From positions 94,678 through 155,548 of the forward strand of contig JAJDOG010000095.1 in the NCBI GenBank assembly GCA_022340285.1: a DNA stretch of 60,871 bases. Reading direction: 5' to 3'. This DNA is from Betaproteobacteria bacterium. Its GTDB lineage: Bacteria; Pseudomonadota; Gammaproteobacteria; Burkholderiales; SG8-39. Below the pieces are notes generated by a model. It made no database searches and was not told where the DNA came from. It saw only the letters and a list, made by a program, of their open reading frames with translations. A program made the position numbers and the translations under genes. Shown one piece after another: positions 16,379 to 25,654 of this stretch (positions are counted from its first letter, which is position 1; each line of letters begins with the position of its first letter).

Positions 16379-17221
16379 TCAGTCCGAACGGTCCTTGTCG
16401 AACGCGGCGCCGATCACCCTCTCTCCGTTCTTCCACGCGATCTGCTCCGCAACTTCTTGCGGCAAATCCTTCAACCAGGCGCGCGACCAGGCCGCATGCT
16501 CGGGCACGTAATACCAGCGTTCCGGGACGAACGTGTCGGTGCCGACCATGAAGCGGTCCGGAAATTCCAGGAACGCCTCGCGCCATCCGGGCACGACCTT
16601 GCCGCCGTCGGCATGGTCGGTGCGGAATGCAAGGTCGGCCCAGAGATTCGGATGCTTGCGCAGCATTTCGCGCACGCGCTCCGGACGCTCGAACCCGGCA
16701 TGTGCCCAGAGAATGCGCGCCTCGGGCCACTGCGCGAACAGCCGCTCGATCGCGTCGGCGTCGGAATGGGCATGGAGCATCAGCCCGTACTGCCTCGCAA
16801 GCTGCACCATGCGCCGCGGAACGGGAAGTTCCGCATCCGCGCCGTAAAGATGGAACTCGCCGATTGCCACGTAACGGTACTTTCCGAGCCGCTCCTCGAG
16901 ATAGGTGATCACGCCGGGATCGCGCACCCACGTGGAGATCTCGCCGCGCCGCCGGTATGGCCTGAGCTCGGGAACGACGAGGTCGGGTGCCGCGGCATAG
17001 AGCTTCTGCGTCCCGTCGTCGTCGGAGCTCGATATCAGGGCGCGCTTCAGGCGGGCCTTGCGCAGAATCGCCACCGCTTCATCCGGCGGCACCGACTCCA
17101 CCGCGTCGTGACTGTAGTGCACGTGCGCGTCGAACAGCGGAAGCTCCGTGCCCTGCGCGATCGGCGCCATGAGCGCGGCCGCGAGGCTTGCCGCGAGACC
17201 TGCTTTGAGAGGGGTGAGCAT
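16379..17221 (-). CDS. Secreted metal-dependent amidohydrolase
   Basis: A 280-residue TIM-barrel amidohydrolase_2-type protein with an export signal (MLTPLKAGLAASLAAALMAP, likely cut after AQG). Metal-site motifs are FDAHVHYSHD near residue 31, an AIGEFHLYG strand, LHAHSD, ILWAHAG and MVGTDTFVP. The substrate is unknown; relatives include lactone and decarboxylase-type enzymes. It is the first gene of the operon with the FixH-like and MauG-like genes, an unusual combination that suggests a periplasmic function shared by all three. Confidence 0.75.
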   Translation of the reverse strand: MLTPLKAGLAASLAAALMAPIAQGTELPLFDAHVHYSHDAVESVPPDEAVAILRKARLKRALISSSDDDGTQKLYAAAPDLVVPELRPYRRRGEISTWVRDPGVITYLEERLGKYRYVAIGEFHLYGADAELPVPRRMVQLARQYGLMLHAHSDADAIERLFAQWPEARILWAHAGFERPERVREMLRKHPNLWADLAFRTDHADGGKVVPGWREAFLEFPDRFMVGTDTFVPERWYYVPEHAAWSRAWLKDLPQEVAEQIAWKNGERVIGAAFDKDRSD

Positions 17222-17357
17222 GAGAGACCTCGTTCAGGAAACGGGCACTTCGGCCCCCAGCGTCACAAGCATACCCCGCGGGGCGACGTGGCCGAGGAAA
17301 CCGGGGCCACATGACGAAAACGTCGATCGGGCGCGCGATATTCCCGGCCTGGCTGCG

Positions 17358-19472
17358 TCAACTCGTCAGCCGGCGGTACACCTCGGCCGTCTTCACGGGC
17401 AGCCGGCGCACGTCGTCGATGAGGATCCAGCTTGCGGCGCCGTACATGTGCGGGAGGTAGTCGCGCGCCTGCTCGTCGATGGTGATGCAGAAGGGATGGA
17501 CTCCCTGGCGGCGTGCCTCGAGCAGCGCCTGACGGGTGTCCTCGATCCCGTACTCGCCTCGATAACCGTCGCCGAAGTCGTCAGGCTTGCCGTCCGAAAG
17601 CGTGACGAGCAGGCGCGTGCGCGCATCCTCGGCCGCAAACATCCCCGCGGCATGGCGGATCGCCACGCCCATCCTCGTGTAGTCCTGTGGCGTGATCCCC
17701 GCGATGCGGCTCTTGACGAGCGTGCCGTAGGGCTCGTCGAACCGCTTGACCCGGTAGAGCTCGCAGCGCTTGCGCGTCATGCCGGAGAACCCGTAAATCG
17801 CGTACCGGTCGCCCAGCACCTCGAGCGCCTCGCAGAGCAGCACGAGCGCTTCGCGCTCCGCATCGTTGATCCAGCCCTTGGTCGAGCCGCTCATGTCCAC
17901 GAGAAACATCACGCCGATCGAACGCTCGGTGCGGTGCCGGCGGGTGAAGAAGCGCTCGGGAAACTCGCGCCCCGCCGCGAGGTCGGCGAGGCCCGCCACC
18001 GCGGCGTCGATGTCGATGCCGTCGCCGTAGGGCTGCCGCCGGTGCGTGCGGTCCTCCCCTCGGAGCGCCTCGAAGGTTCGCTTCAGGCTCGCGATTTGCG
18101 GGCGGTACTTCTCGAGCGTGCGCCAGACAAAGCCCGCATCGCCGGGATGAATCTCTCGTACCCGGAGCGCGCACCAGTTGCGCCGGTAATGCTTGCGCGC
18201 AAAGTCCCACTCGTCGTAGAGCGCGGCCCCCTCGTCGGTGCGCGCGGGGTTGTCGTCCGACCCGTCGCCGGCAGTCGGTCCCGTCGCCGGCTCATAGGTC
18301 CCCGCTCCGGCCGGAACGAGGTAGTCCGTCGGAAGCTCCCCCAGATCCTGGAGGATCGATTGAACGAGGCTTGCCGCCTCCGCGGGCGGACTCACCGGCG
18401 CCCCGTCCAGAAGCAGCGCCATCTGCCGCTCACCCGCGGCATCCGGCTCGGAAAGCTTTGCCTCGAATCGTGCAGCGGTCACATCGATGACTTGGTCGCG
18501 GTCGTCCCGTTCGTCGCGCAGCGCGGCGAGCATGGCGCGAAACGATTCCCTTTCGCGGGCGATTCGTGCGCCGCGCACCGCGTCAGCTTGCTCCGGGTGC
18601 AGCGGACCGACATAGCACCATTGCGGCGGTGCGCGCGCGATGTCGATGTTCGACAGCACTGCGATCGTGTCACCGATGCCGGCATCCGTCCCGTGCAACG
18701 GTTCGAGCAACTGTGCGAGCGTGGCGTCCGGGGCCGGCTGCTGCAGCGTGCGCATGTCTCTGGCGAGCCCGGGTAGCGCCATGGCGATCCTTGCATCGAG
18801 GCGCACCGCCTCGAGGAACGCAAGCCAGCGCCGCGTGCGCCATGGCTCGGGACTGCGCTTGACCGCGGCGGTGATCTCCGTCCCGAACGTGCCGAAGCGC
18901 GCCTGGGCCCATGCGAGGCCGACCATGGCCTTGTAGACGAGAAAGTTGCGGTCTCGGTCCGCAAAACGCGAGACCTCGGTCGGCAGGTGGACCGTTTGCG
19001 TATCGGTCCAAGGCGCCTCGTCGGGTACCACGCGCAATACCCGTCCGGAGAGCCCGCAAAGAAAGAGCTCGAGCACGCGCATCACCTCCGTGAGCCGCAG
19101 CGCGCGAGCGTGCTCCGTCCAGGATCGCGCAAAGCGCGCCGGGTCCTTGAGCGCCGCGCTCGCCGAGTACATGCTCTCGCGATCGAATATGTCCATGGCG
19201 GCGATCAGCCAGGCTTCCGTTCCGCGCTCCCCGAGCAGGGCGAGCGCGCGCGGCACCGCCACGGCAAACCGGTAAGCGAGCTCCGCGCTGCTCTGCGCGA
19301 CGACACGCACCCAGTGCAGGACGAACTCCTGCTGCGGCCGTGCAAGAGCAGCGATCCCGGGAACGAGCTGGGCGGCGGTGCGGCGCGACGACAGGCAGGC
19401 CGCGAGAAGCTCTTCGAGACGCTCCTCCACCTCGTGGGACCCGAACAGCGCCGTCGCAAGATCAGTCGGCAC
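17358..19472 (-). CDS. cbbO: CbbO, VWA-domain RuBisCO activase adaptor
   Basis: A 704-residue protein with a C-terminal von Willebrand A domain: the MIDAS motif is MFLVDMSGSTKGW near residue 530, followed by LVTLSDGKPDDFGDGY. The long helical N-terminal region is that of CbbO/NorD proteins. With CbbQ it forms the CbbQO complex that pulls inhibitory sugar phosphates off RuBisCO. It starts at GTG 19472, one base after the cbbQ stop. NorD, the denitrification relative, cannot be fully excluded, because neither RuBisCO nor nor genes are adjacent. Confidence 0.8.
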   Translation of the reverse strand: MPTDLATALFGSHEVEERLEELLAACLSSRRTAAQLVPGIAALARPQQEFVLHWVRVVAQSSAELAYRFAVAVPRALALLGERGTEAWLIAAMDIFDRESMYSASAALKDPARFARSWTEHARALRLTEVMRVLELFLCGLSGRVLRVVPDEAPWTDTQTVHLPTEVSRFADRDRNFLVYKAMVGLAWAQARFGTFGTEITAAVKRSPEPWRTRRWLAFLEAVRLDARIAMALPGLARDMRTLQQPAPDATLAQLLEPLHGTDAGIGDTIAVLSNIDIARAPPQWCYVGPLHPEQADAVRGARIARERESFRAMLAALRDERDDRDQVIDVTAARFEAKLSEPDAAGERQMALLLDGAPVSPPAEAASLVQSILQDLGELPTDYLVPAGAGTYEPATGPTAGDGSDDNPARTDEGAALYDEWDFARKHYRRNWCALRVREIHPGDAGFVWRTLEKYRPQIASLKRTFEALRGEDRTHRRQPYGDGIDIDAAVAGLADLAAGREFPERFFTRRHRTERSIGVMFLVDMSGSTKGWINDAEREALVLLCEALEVLGDRYAIYGFSGMTRKRCELYRVKRFDEPYGTLVKSRIAGITPQDYTRMGVAIRHAAGMFAAEDARTRLLVTLSDGKPDDFGDGYRGEYGIEDTRQALLEARRQGVHPFCITIDEQARDYLPHMYGAASWILIDDVRRLPVKTAEVYRRLTS

Positions 19473-19473
19473 G

Positions 19474-20298
19474 CTAAAACAGTGACGCGACGAGCTCGTT
19501 TAGGGCGGCGAGCGTCTCCGGCTCGTCCGTGAGCGATTGCGAGACAGCCGATACGCAAGCCGTACGGGCCGGAACACCGTCGACGATGAGCTTTCCCGCA
19601 TGCACGAGAAGCCGCGTGCTGGCGCCTTCGTCGAGCCCATTGCCCTTGAGGCTGCGCGTCATGCCGGCGAGCCTGACCAGGCGCTCGGCGAGACCGGCAT
19701 CGACGCCGGTCTCGCGCGCGACGATCTTCTGCTCGATGACCGCGTCGGGATAGCCGAACTCGATCGCCACGAAACGCTGACGCGTGCTGTGCTTGAGCTC
19801 CTTCAGCACGCTCTGATAGCCGGGGTTGTAGGAAAGTGCGAGCAGGAATTCCGGCGGCGCGCGCAGCACCTCGCCCGTCTTCTCGATCGGCAGGATCCGG
19901 CGGTCGTCCGCGAGCGGGTGGATCACCACCGTCGTGTCCTTGCGTGCTTCGACGATCTCGTCGAGGTAGCAGATCGCGCCGAGGCGTACGGCGAGCGCCA
20001 GCGGGCCGTCCACCCAGACCGTCTCGGCGCCGACGATCAGATACCGTCCGACGAGATCCGACGCGGTGAGGTCGTCGTGGCACGAGACCGTCACCAGCGG
20101 CCGAGCGAGGCGCCAGGCCATGTATTCCATGAAGCGCGTCTTGCCGCAGCCGGTGGGCCCTTTGAGCAGGACCGGGATGCGGCGGGCGTGCGCCGCCTCG
20201 AACAGCCGCACCTCGTCGCCAACGGGCTCGTAGTACGGCTCGCTCGCGACGCGGTATTGATCTGCGTTGTGAGTGCGGGTGTCCACTCGTGCCCTCAC
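19474..20298 (-). CDS. cbbQ: CbbQ, MoxR-family AAA+ ATPase (RuBisCO activase motor)
   Basis: A 274-residue MoxR-type AAA+ protein. Walker A is LLKGPTGCGKTRFMEY (about residue 44), the Walker B region is AICYLDEIVEARKD, and sensor-type sequence ALSYNPGYQS follows. This family includes CbbQ, NirQ and NorQ. With CbbO next to it the pair is CbbQO or NorQD; the autotrophic sulfur-oxidiser setting favours RuBisCO activation. Start is GTG 20298 or a second in-frame GTG at 20286. RuBisCO itself is not in the window, so it acts in trans. Confidence 0.82.
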   Translation of the reverse strand: MRARVDTRTHNADQYRVASEPYYEPVGDEVRLFEAAHARRIPVLLKGPTGCGKTRFMEYMAWRLARPLVTVSCHDDLTASDLVGRYLIVGAETVWVDGPLALAVRLGAICYLDEIVEARKDTTVVIHPLADDRRILPIEKTGEVLRAPPEFLLALSYNPGYQSVLKELKHSTRQRFVAIEFGYPDAVIEQKIVARETGVDAGLAERLVRLAGMTRSLKGNGLDEGASTRLLVHAGKLIVDGVPARTACVSAVSQSLTDEPETLAALNELVASLF

Positions 20299-20424
20299 TC
20301 GTGATTATCGCGCGCATCGTGCCGGTCAGGGCGCCGATCCCCCGTGGCTGAGCTGCGTCAGATTGCGGTGGGAAGCGAGAACGATCGCCGCACGACGGCC
20401 CGGATGCGGTTCGATCTCGCGCGA

Positions 20425-20442
20425 CCGGCCTACTGCGGCCGG
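20425..20442 (-). other. GC-rich hairpin after aprA
   Basis: CCGGCC at 20425-20430 pairs with GGCCGG at 20437-20442, 10 bases past the aprA stop. It lacks a T-run, so it may be a weak or Rho-assisted end of the sat-apr transcript. Confidence 0.4.
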
Positions 20443-20451
20443 CACGTCCGA

Positions 20452-22296
20452 TTAGTCGACGATGTGGTAGACCGGCGCCTTCTCCATTGCCCACTCGGCG
20501 GTGTTCCGGTCGTAGCGGGAGAGCGTGAAGCAGTGCCAATTCGCGTCGTCGAGCTTCATGTGGTCGCCCCGGTAGTAATAACCCGGCCAGCGCGTTTCCT
20601 CGCGGAACAGCGTGTGGCGGGTGACCGATTCCGAAGCGAGAATCCGATGATTCAGCTCCCAGGCACGCTGTAGCTGGTGCAGGTCCTCCGCGCCGATGTG
20701 GCTCATGTCCTCTTTGAGCATCGCCAGCAGCTCGAGACCGCGGTTGAGCAGCTTGTCGTTGGTCATGTAGTTGGTGCTGATACCGCCGACATATTCGTCC
20801 ATGATCTTCTCGAGGCGCTGCAGGCCGTGGATCGGCAGCAGGTAGCTCGGCGAAACGGTGCCGGCGACGATTTCGTTACGGCCGATGCGGTAGTTCTCGA
20901 GCGGCTGGTAGATCATCTTCTCGAGGTCGCGGAGCTCCTGCTCGCTGACCTGCGGCTGGGCATTCTTAAGGTCGTTCACGTACTTGACGGCCGCCTTGGC
21001 GGCGATGCGGCCTTCGGTGAACGATCCCGAGGAGAACTTGTGCGCGGTGCCGCCGATGGTATCGCCGGCGCCGAAGAGCCCCTCGACGGTCATCATGCGG
21101 TTGTAGCCCCACTGGTACTCCGAGGGGGCGTAGTCTTCCGGCCCGCTCGACCAGGCGCCGGAGCAGGTCGCGTGCGAGCCCATGACGTACGGCTCGGACG
21201 TGGTCAGCTCGGGATTGATGTGCTTGGGGTCGATGTTCTGCGACGCCCAGACCACCGCCTGACCGATCGTCATGCCGAGGAAGTTCTCCCAGCCGACGGT
21301 CTCCTTGTGGGGGTCCTGGAAGGCCTCCTTGGTCACCATGCGGATCGGACCGCGGCCCGCCGCGACTTCCTGCAGGAACGCGTGGTTGCGCAGGCAGGTC
21401 GGCGTCGGATGGTGGTCAATGTAGTCGCCGACCAGCGCCCGCGTGTGCTCTTTCCACTTCGACTCGTACTCCTCGCCGTAGCCGTTCTCGGTGTAGGTCT
21501 TGAGGTGCAGGAAGTACGCGCCGACCGGCCCGTAGCCGTCCTTGAACCGCGCGAGCACGATGCGGTTTTCCATCTGCATCATCTTGGCGCCGACCTGAAT
21601 CGGCAACGCGTACGCGGAGCCGCTCGACCACGGCGCGTACCAGGTCCGCCCCATGCCTTCGCCCACCGAGCGCGGCTTGAAGATGTGCGACGCGCCGCCG
21701 GCACACACGATGACGGCCTTCGCGCGGAACACGTAGAAGTCGCCCGTGCGCACGTTGAAGCCGACCGCGCCGGCGACCTGGTTAGGGTTCTTGCTGTCCG
21801 TCAGAAGGTGGGTGACCATGATCCGGTTGTAGACCTCGCTTGCCGCCTTGCGCGCGGCCTCGGCGACGATCGGCTTGTAGCTCTCGCCGTGGATCATGAT
21901 CTGCCACTTGCCCTCGCGCTGATAGCGCCCGGTCGCGGGGTCGCGCATCATCGGCAGGCCCCATTCCTCGAACTTGTGCACCGTGCCGTCGACGTGGCGC
22001 GCGATGTCGTAGCCGAGGTCCTCGCGCACCAGGCCCATGAGGTCGTTGCGCGCGTAGCGCACGTGATCCTCGGGCTGGTTCTCGCCCCACTGCATGCCCA
22101 TGTAGCAGTTGATCGCGTACAGGCCCTGCGCGACCGCGCCGCTCCGCTCGATGTTCGCTTTCTCGACGCAGACGATCTTCAGGTCGCGCCCCCAGTAGCG
22201 CGACTCGTAGGTCGCCCCGGTGCCGGCCATGCCGCCGCCGATGACGAGGATGTCCGCATCGACGGTTACCGTCTTCCTGCCTCCGAACAGTCCCAT
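20452..22296 (-). CDS. aprA: AprA, adenylylsulfate reductase alpha subunit
   Basis: A 614-residue FAD enzyme. The dinucleotide motif is ILVIGGGMAGTGATYE near residue 16, and RSGAVAQGLYAINCYMG, HHPTPTCLRNHAF, GSHATCSGAWSSGPEDY and a C-terminal WPGYYYRGDHMKLDD are strongly AprA-like. In sulfur oxidisers AprBA works in reverse, joining sulfite to AMP to give APS. ATG 22296 shares its A with the aprB stop (TGATG), so the two are translationally coupled. It is the last gene of the sat-phosphoesterase-aprM-aprB-aprA set. An in-frame extension upstream lies inside aprB and was rejected. Confidence 0.95.
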   Translation of the reverse strand: MGLFGGRKTVTVDADILVIGGGMAGTGATYESRYWGRDLKIVCVEKANIERSGAVAQGLYAINCYMGMQWGENQPEDHVRYARNDLMGLVREDLGYDIARHVDGTVHKFEEWGLPMMRDPATGRYQREGKWQIMIHGESYKPIVAEAARKAASEVYNRIMVTHLLTDSKNPNQVAGAVGFNVRTGDFYVFRAKAVIVCAGGASHIFKPRSVGEGMGRTWYAPWSSGSAYALPIQVGAKMMQMENRIVLARFKDGYGPVGAYFLHLKTYTENGYGEEYESKWKEHTRALVGDYIDHHPTPTCLRNHAFLQEVAAGRGPIRMVTKEAFQDPHKETVGWENFLGMTIGQAVVWASQNIDPKHINPELTTSEPYVMGSHATCSGAWSSGPEDYAPSEYQWGYNRMMTVEGLFGAGDTIGGTAHKFSSGSFTEGRIAAKAAVKYVNDLKNAQPQVSEQELRDLEKMIYQPLENYRIGRNEIVAGTVSPSYLLPIHGLQRLEKIMDEYVGGISTNYMTNDKLLNRGLELLAMLKEDMSHIGAEDLHQLQRAWELNHRILASESVTRHTLFREETRWPGYYYRGDHMKLDDANWHCFTLSRYDRNTAEWAMEKAPVYHIVD

Positions 22297-22760
22297 CACA
22301 CGACTCCCTGCTTGAGTTGGTCCGCGCGCAACGCGGGCAGTCCGCCCTCGATGTTGAGCGCTTCCGGCTCGTGCGCGAGTTCCTGCCTCGCAAAATCTTC
22401 CGGGCGCGGTGCCGAGTACTCGGCCGGCCCCTTGATCGATCCCCAGGGCGTCGTGCGGATCGGCGAAACGAAATTCTTCTCGCGGCCGTCGCGGAACTTG
22501 AGCCGCCAGGAAATCGTCGCCTTGGCCTCTTCGCGCAGCGCCCGGACGCTGTGCCCAAGCGGCGCGAAGTCGGCGTAGCCGCGGCAATCGATCGCGTGCT
22601 GCGGGCAGGCCTTCACGCAGGAGTAGCACTCCCAGCACATGTTCGGCTCGATGTTGACCGCCCGCCGGTAGGTCTTGTCGATGTGCATGATGTCCGACGG
22701 GCAGATGTCCACGCAGTGCCCGCAGCCGTCACAGCGCGTCATGTAAACAAAGGTAGGCAT
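22296..22760 (-). CDS. aprB: AprB, adenylylsulfate reductase beta subunit
   Basis: A 154-residue ferredoxin-type subunit with two [4Fe-4S] clusters: CDGCGHCVDICP at residue 10 and CWECYSCVKACP near residue 42. The C-terminal tail wraps AprA in known structures. It passes electrons between the AprA flavin and the membrane partner AprM. It starts 20 bp after the aprM stop and overlaps aprA by one base. Confidence 0.95.
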   Translation of the reverse strand: MPTFVYMTRCDGCGHCVDICPSDIMHIDKTYRRAVNIEPNMCWECYSCVKACPQHAIDCRGYADFAPLGHSVRALREEAKATISWRLKFRDGREKNFVSPIRTTPWGSIKGPAEYSAPRPEDFARQELAHEPEALNIEGGLPALRADQLKQGVV

Positions 22761-22780
22761 GGCTTTCGCTGTCTCCGTGA

Positions 22781-23554
22781 TCAGTAGTGCCGGGGCAGCT
22801 CGCGGGCGATGCCGAACTGCTCGGGTTTGTCCGCGGGCGCGGGCAGGTTGCTGCGGGTATCGTTCGCGTAGGACACCCGCTTTTCGAACGCCGCCGCGGG
22901 CTTGAAGAACATGTGCGCGAATTTGGACCAGGGCACCCCGCCGAACAGCACGGTCGTGGCGATGATGTACAGGCCGAACAGCACGCCCGTCCCGCCGCCG
23001 GCGATCGCCCAGAGCAGGCCGAACGTGGCACTCGCCAGCAGCGACAGGATGAACAGGTCGGCGCGCACCACGCGGAACGGCGAGTGGCCTTCGGCGGCGA
23101 CATCGACGCGGATGAAGAACCAAAACCAGTATCCGCCCACGCAGACCATCAGCGCGCCGATCCACCAGACAAATGACACCAGACCGGGCGTTGGCGTCGC
23201 GGGCGTCGGGTAGGCGAACACCATGGCGATGGTGGCGACCACATGGAGGATGAGGCCATACATAGTCAGCAGATGCGCGACGCGGCGCTGCGGGTTGCAG
23301 AACTCGCCGGAGGTCAGCACGTCGACCGCGACGGTCTGAATGGCGATCGACGCCAACTCGCCGCCGCCAAGCTGCGTCGTCCCCTTGCTCCTCGATTTCC
23401 GCCAGTTGTCGAAGAAGTACTTTGCGCTGCCCTTGTGCACAACGTCGAACAGCGTCCCCGCCACGACCAGGAGGATCATGACGACGACATAAGCCTGCAT
23501 GACGGCAGGCGAGATGGACGCCGACAGCGCGGCAAACGGATTGCTGGTGAACAT
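22781..23554 (-). CDS. aprM: AprM, membrane anchor of APS reductase
   Basis: A 257-residue membrane protein with about six membrane segments, e.g. AYVVVMILLVVAGTLFDVV, LHVVATIAMVFAY, VWWIGALMVCVGGYWFW and VLFGLYIIATTVLFGGV. AprM links AprBA to the quinone pool in sulfur oxidisers that lack QmoABC. The start at 23554 (MFTSNPF) follows GGGGAGG; an upstream ATG at 23584 would add 10 residues and skip that ribosome site. The order aprM-aprB-aprA is the aprMBA arrangement known from sulfur oxidisers such as Allochromatium. Confidence 0.88.
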   Translation of the reverse strand: MFTSNPFAALSASISPAVMQAYVVVMILLVVAGTLFDVVHKGSAKYFFDNWRKSRSKGTTQLGGGELASIAIQTVAVDVLTSGEFCNPQRRVAHLLTMYGLILHVVATIAMVFAYPTPATPTPGLVSFVWWIGALMVCVGGYWFWFFIRVDVAAEGHSPFRVVRADLFILSLLASATFGLLWAIAGGGTGVLFGLYIIATTVLFGGVPWSKFAHMFFKPAAAFEKRVSYANDTRSNLPAPADKPEQFGIARELPRHY

Positions 23555-23631
23555 TACAGGTTTCCTCCCCGTGCTCGCCCTCATTCTATACGGGCGGCCT
23601 GCGCACGCTCGCCTACAAGTTCGCTATGCGC

Positions 23632-24162
23632 TTATAGAGATGTTGTATGCGCATTGCCGAGCTCGCGAAGCTCGAAGCGCATCGCCGCGAGGTCGGCCAG
23701 CGCCCAGGTCGCCGGCGCCGCGAGACCGGCCACCGTGCCGGGATTGACGAGCCACGATTCCGTGTCCTGAACGGTCCGCACCTTGCGCGCCTCGAACTTG
23801 TGCGAGTGCCCGCAGCAGACCAGGTCCCACTGCCCGGTGCATGCCATGGCGTAGCCATAGTCGTCGTAGTGCACAACGAACACGCGCCGCCCGCCGAGCT
23901 CGAGGCGCGCATCCGCGCCGTGGTACTGAAGCAGGCCGCCGCTCGCGTGCGACTGCCGATGCAAGGCCTGCGTGTCGCCGACGTTGTTGCCGTGTATCAG
24001 GTGCATCGGCAGCCCCTGGGCCAGGGCGGGCTTCACCGTCTGCGCGCCGATGAGATCGCCGCAGTGGATCACCGCCTCGGCGCCGGCCGCCTTGGCTTCG
24101 CGCACTGCCTGCGCGAGCGCGTCCGCGCGGTCGTGGCTGTCGGAGACGATGCAGACTTTCAC
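23632..24162 (-). CDS. YfcE/MJ0936-type metallophosphoesterase
   Basis: A 176-residue calcineurin-like phosphoesterase. The metal and catalytic motifs are in order: IVSDSHDRAD (residue 5), IHCGDLIG, LIHGNNVGD, VHYDDYGYA and CCGHSHKFE. Relatives hydrolyse small phosphodiesters. GTG 24162 is chosen because GAGG lies just upstream, 20 bp after the sat stop. It sits between sat and aprM in one apparent operon, an unexpected member for an APS pathway; its substrate may be a nucleotide related to APS or AMP, but nothing in the sequence proves this. Confidence 0.82.
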   Translation of the reverse strand: MKVCIVSDSHDRADALAQAVREAKAAGAEAVIHCGDLIGAQTVKPALAQGLPMHLIHGNNVGDTQALHRQSHASGGLLQYHGADARLELGGRRVFVVHYDDYGYAMACTGQWDLVCCGHSHKFEARKVRTVQDTESWLVNPGTVAGLAAPATWALADLAAMRFELRELGNAHTTSL

Positions 24163-24182
24163 CGCTGCCTCGAACGCTCGCG

Positions 24183-25400
24183 TCAGCGCGCCGAGTGCCC
24201 GGCCAGCTTGACCTCGACCTTCTCGTGCGCGGCCAGCCCGGCATAGTACTCGCGCAGGATCTCGAGCACCTCGGGCCGCGAGAATTCCGCCGGCACCGGC
24301 GAGCCCTCCGACAGCCACTTCCGCAGCTTCGTGCCCGAAACCAGCAACCGGTCCTTTTCCTCGTGTGGACACGTGCGTGCCGACGCCATGCCACCACATT
24401 GATAGCACCAGAACGTCCAGTCGATCTTCAGCGGTTGGGTCTCCAGCGCGCCAGCAGGAATCTCGTCGAAGATCCGGTGCGCGTCGAACGGCCCGTAGTA
24501 GTTGCCGACTCCCGCATGGTCGCGCCCCACGATCAGGTGCGAGCACCCGTAGTTCTGCCGGAAGAGCGCATGAAGGAGCGCCTCGCGCGGGCCGGCGTAG
24601 CGCATGTCGAGCGGGTAGCCCGCCTGCGCCACGGTGTTGGGGACGAAATAGTGCTCGATCAGGGTCGCGATCGCGCGGGTGCGCACGTCTGCGGGAATGT
24701 CGCCAGGCTTCAGCGCCCCGAGCAACGAGTGGATGAGCACCCCGTCGCAGACCTCGATCGCCACCTTGGCGAGATACTCGTGCGAGCGGTGCATCGGGTT
24801 GCGGGTCTGGAACGCGGCCACCCTCGACCAGCCCAGCGATTCGAAAAGCGCACGCGTCTCGGCCGGCGTCATGAAGAGCCGCCCGTACTTCTCCGGGAAC
24901 CCACCAGTCGAGAGCACTTTCACCGGCCCGGCAAGATTGACCTCGCCCTGCTCCATCACCATCTTCACGCCCGGGTGCTCGAGGTCCGTGGTGCGGAATA
25001 CCATCATGCACTCGTGGCTGCGGTCGATGAGGTACTTCTCCGTCACGCGCATCGTCGCGAGAATCGCGTCGTCATCCGCGTCGATGAGCGCGATCTCGGA
25101 GCCGGTCGCGATCGAGTCGGCTGTGCCCTTGTCGACCGACAGGGTGATCGGAATCGGCCAGAAGAGCCCGCTCGCGAGCTTCATGCCGTCGCACACGCGC
25201 TCCCAGTCGCCGTGCGTCATGAAGCCGTCGAGGGGCGTGAAACCGCCGATGCCGAGCATGATGAGATCGCCCTTCTCGCGCGAGGTGATCCGCACGCGCG
25301 GGAGCGAACCCGCCCGCAGGACCTCTTCGCCTCGCGAGGCGCCTTCGAGCAGCAGCGGCTTGAGCGCGCCCCCACCGTGGGGGCTGACTAGACCCGGCAA
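24183..25400 (-). CDS. sat: Sat, dissimilatory ATP sulfurylase
   Basis: A 405-residue ATP sulfurylase with the active-site motifs [13 protein letters not shown] (near residue 197) and [16 protein letters not shown] zinc-type [13 protein letters not shown] loop follows. In sulfur oxidation it turns APS and pyrophosphate into sulfate and ATP, the final step after AprBA. Translation starts at TTG 25400, supported by AGGAGGGATC directly before it. It leads the operon with the phosphoesterase and aprMBA. The upstream 250 bp (25401-25654) is divergent with a small gene; it contains an AT-rich patch near 25528-25575 but no promoter I can name with confidence. Confidence 0.94.
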   Translation of the reverse strand: MPGLVSPHGGGALKPLLLEGASRGEEVLRAGSLPRVRITSREKGDLIMLGIGGFTPLDGFMTHGDWERVCDGMKLASGLFWPIPITLSVDKGTADSIATGSEIALIDADDDAILATMRVTEKYLIDRSHECMMVFRTTDLEHPGVKMVMEQGEVNLAGPVKVLSTGGFPEKYGRLFMTPAETRALFESLGWSRVAAFQTRNPMHRSHEYLAKVAIEVCDGVLIHSLLGALKPGDIPADVRTRAIATLIEHYFVPNTVAQAGYPLDMRYAGPREALLHALFRQNYGCSHLIVGRDHAGVGNYYGPFDAHRIFDEIPAGALETQPLKIDWTFWCYQCGGMASARTCPHEEKDRLLVSGTKLRKWLSEGSPVPAEFSRPEVLEILREYYAGLAAHEKVEVKLAGHSAR

Positions 25401-25654
25401 GATCCCTCCTGTTGCGACGATGCGGCGAAAACACGACGCCCCACGCGGGGCGCTCGCCGTTCCCGCGCGGACCCGCCCGGTTGCCGGCTACGTATTGTGA
25501 CGGCTGGGCGAACTCGGCCCCAAAGTGGTTATTTTGATCGAAAGATAAGCGCCCCTGTTTCTTTTGGAGAATTTGGCAATTCCGCGGTGCGGCGCGGGGG
25601 CGAACAACCGGCTTGGTAGTAGACTTGCTCGATTCATTTCCGTCGCGAGGAATC

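Noticed and set aside
20677-22578. 633-codon open frame opposite aprA and aprB
   Set aside because: The aprA/aprB reading has all family motifs; the plus-strand frame is low-complexity, rich in Arg, Val and Ala, as expected for a shadow.
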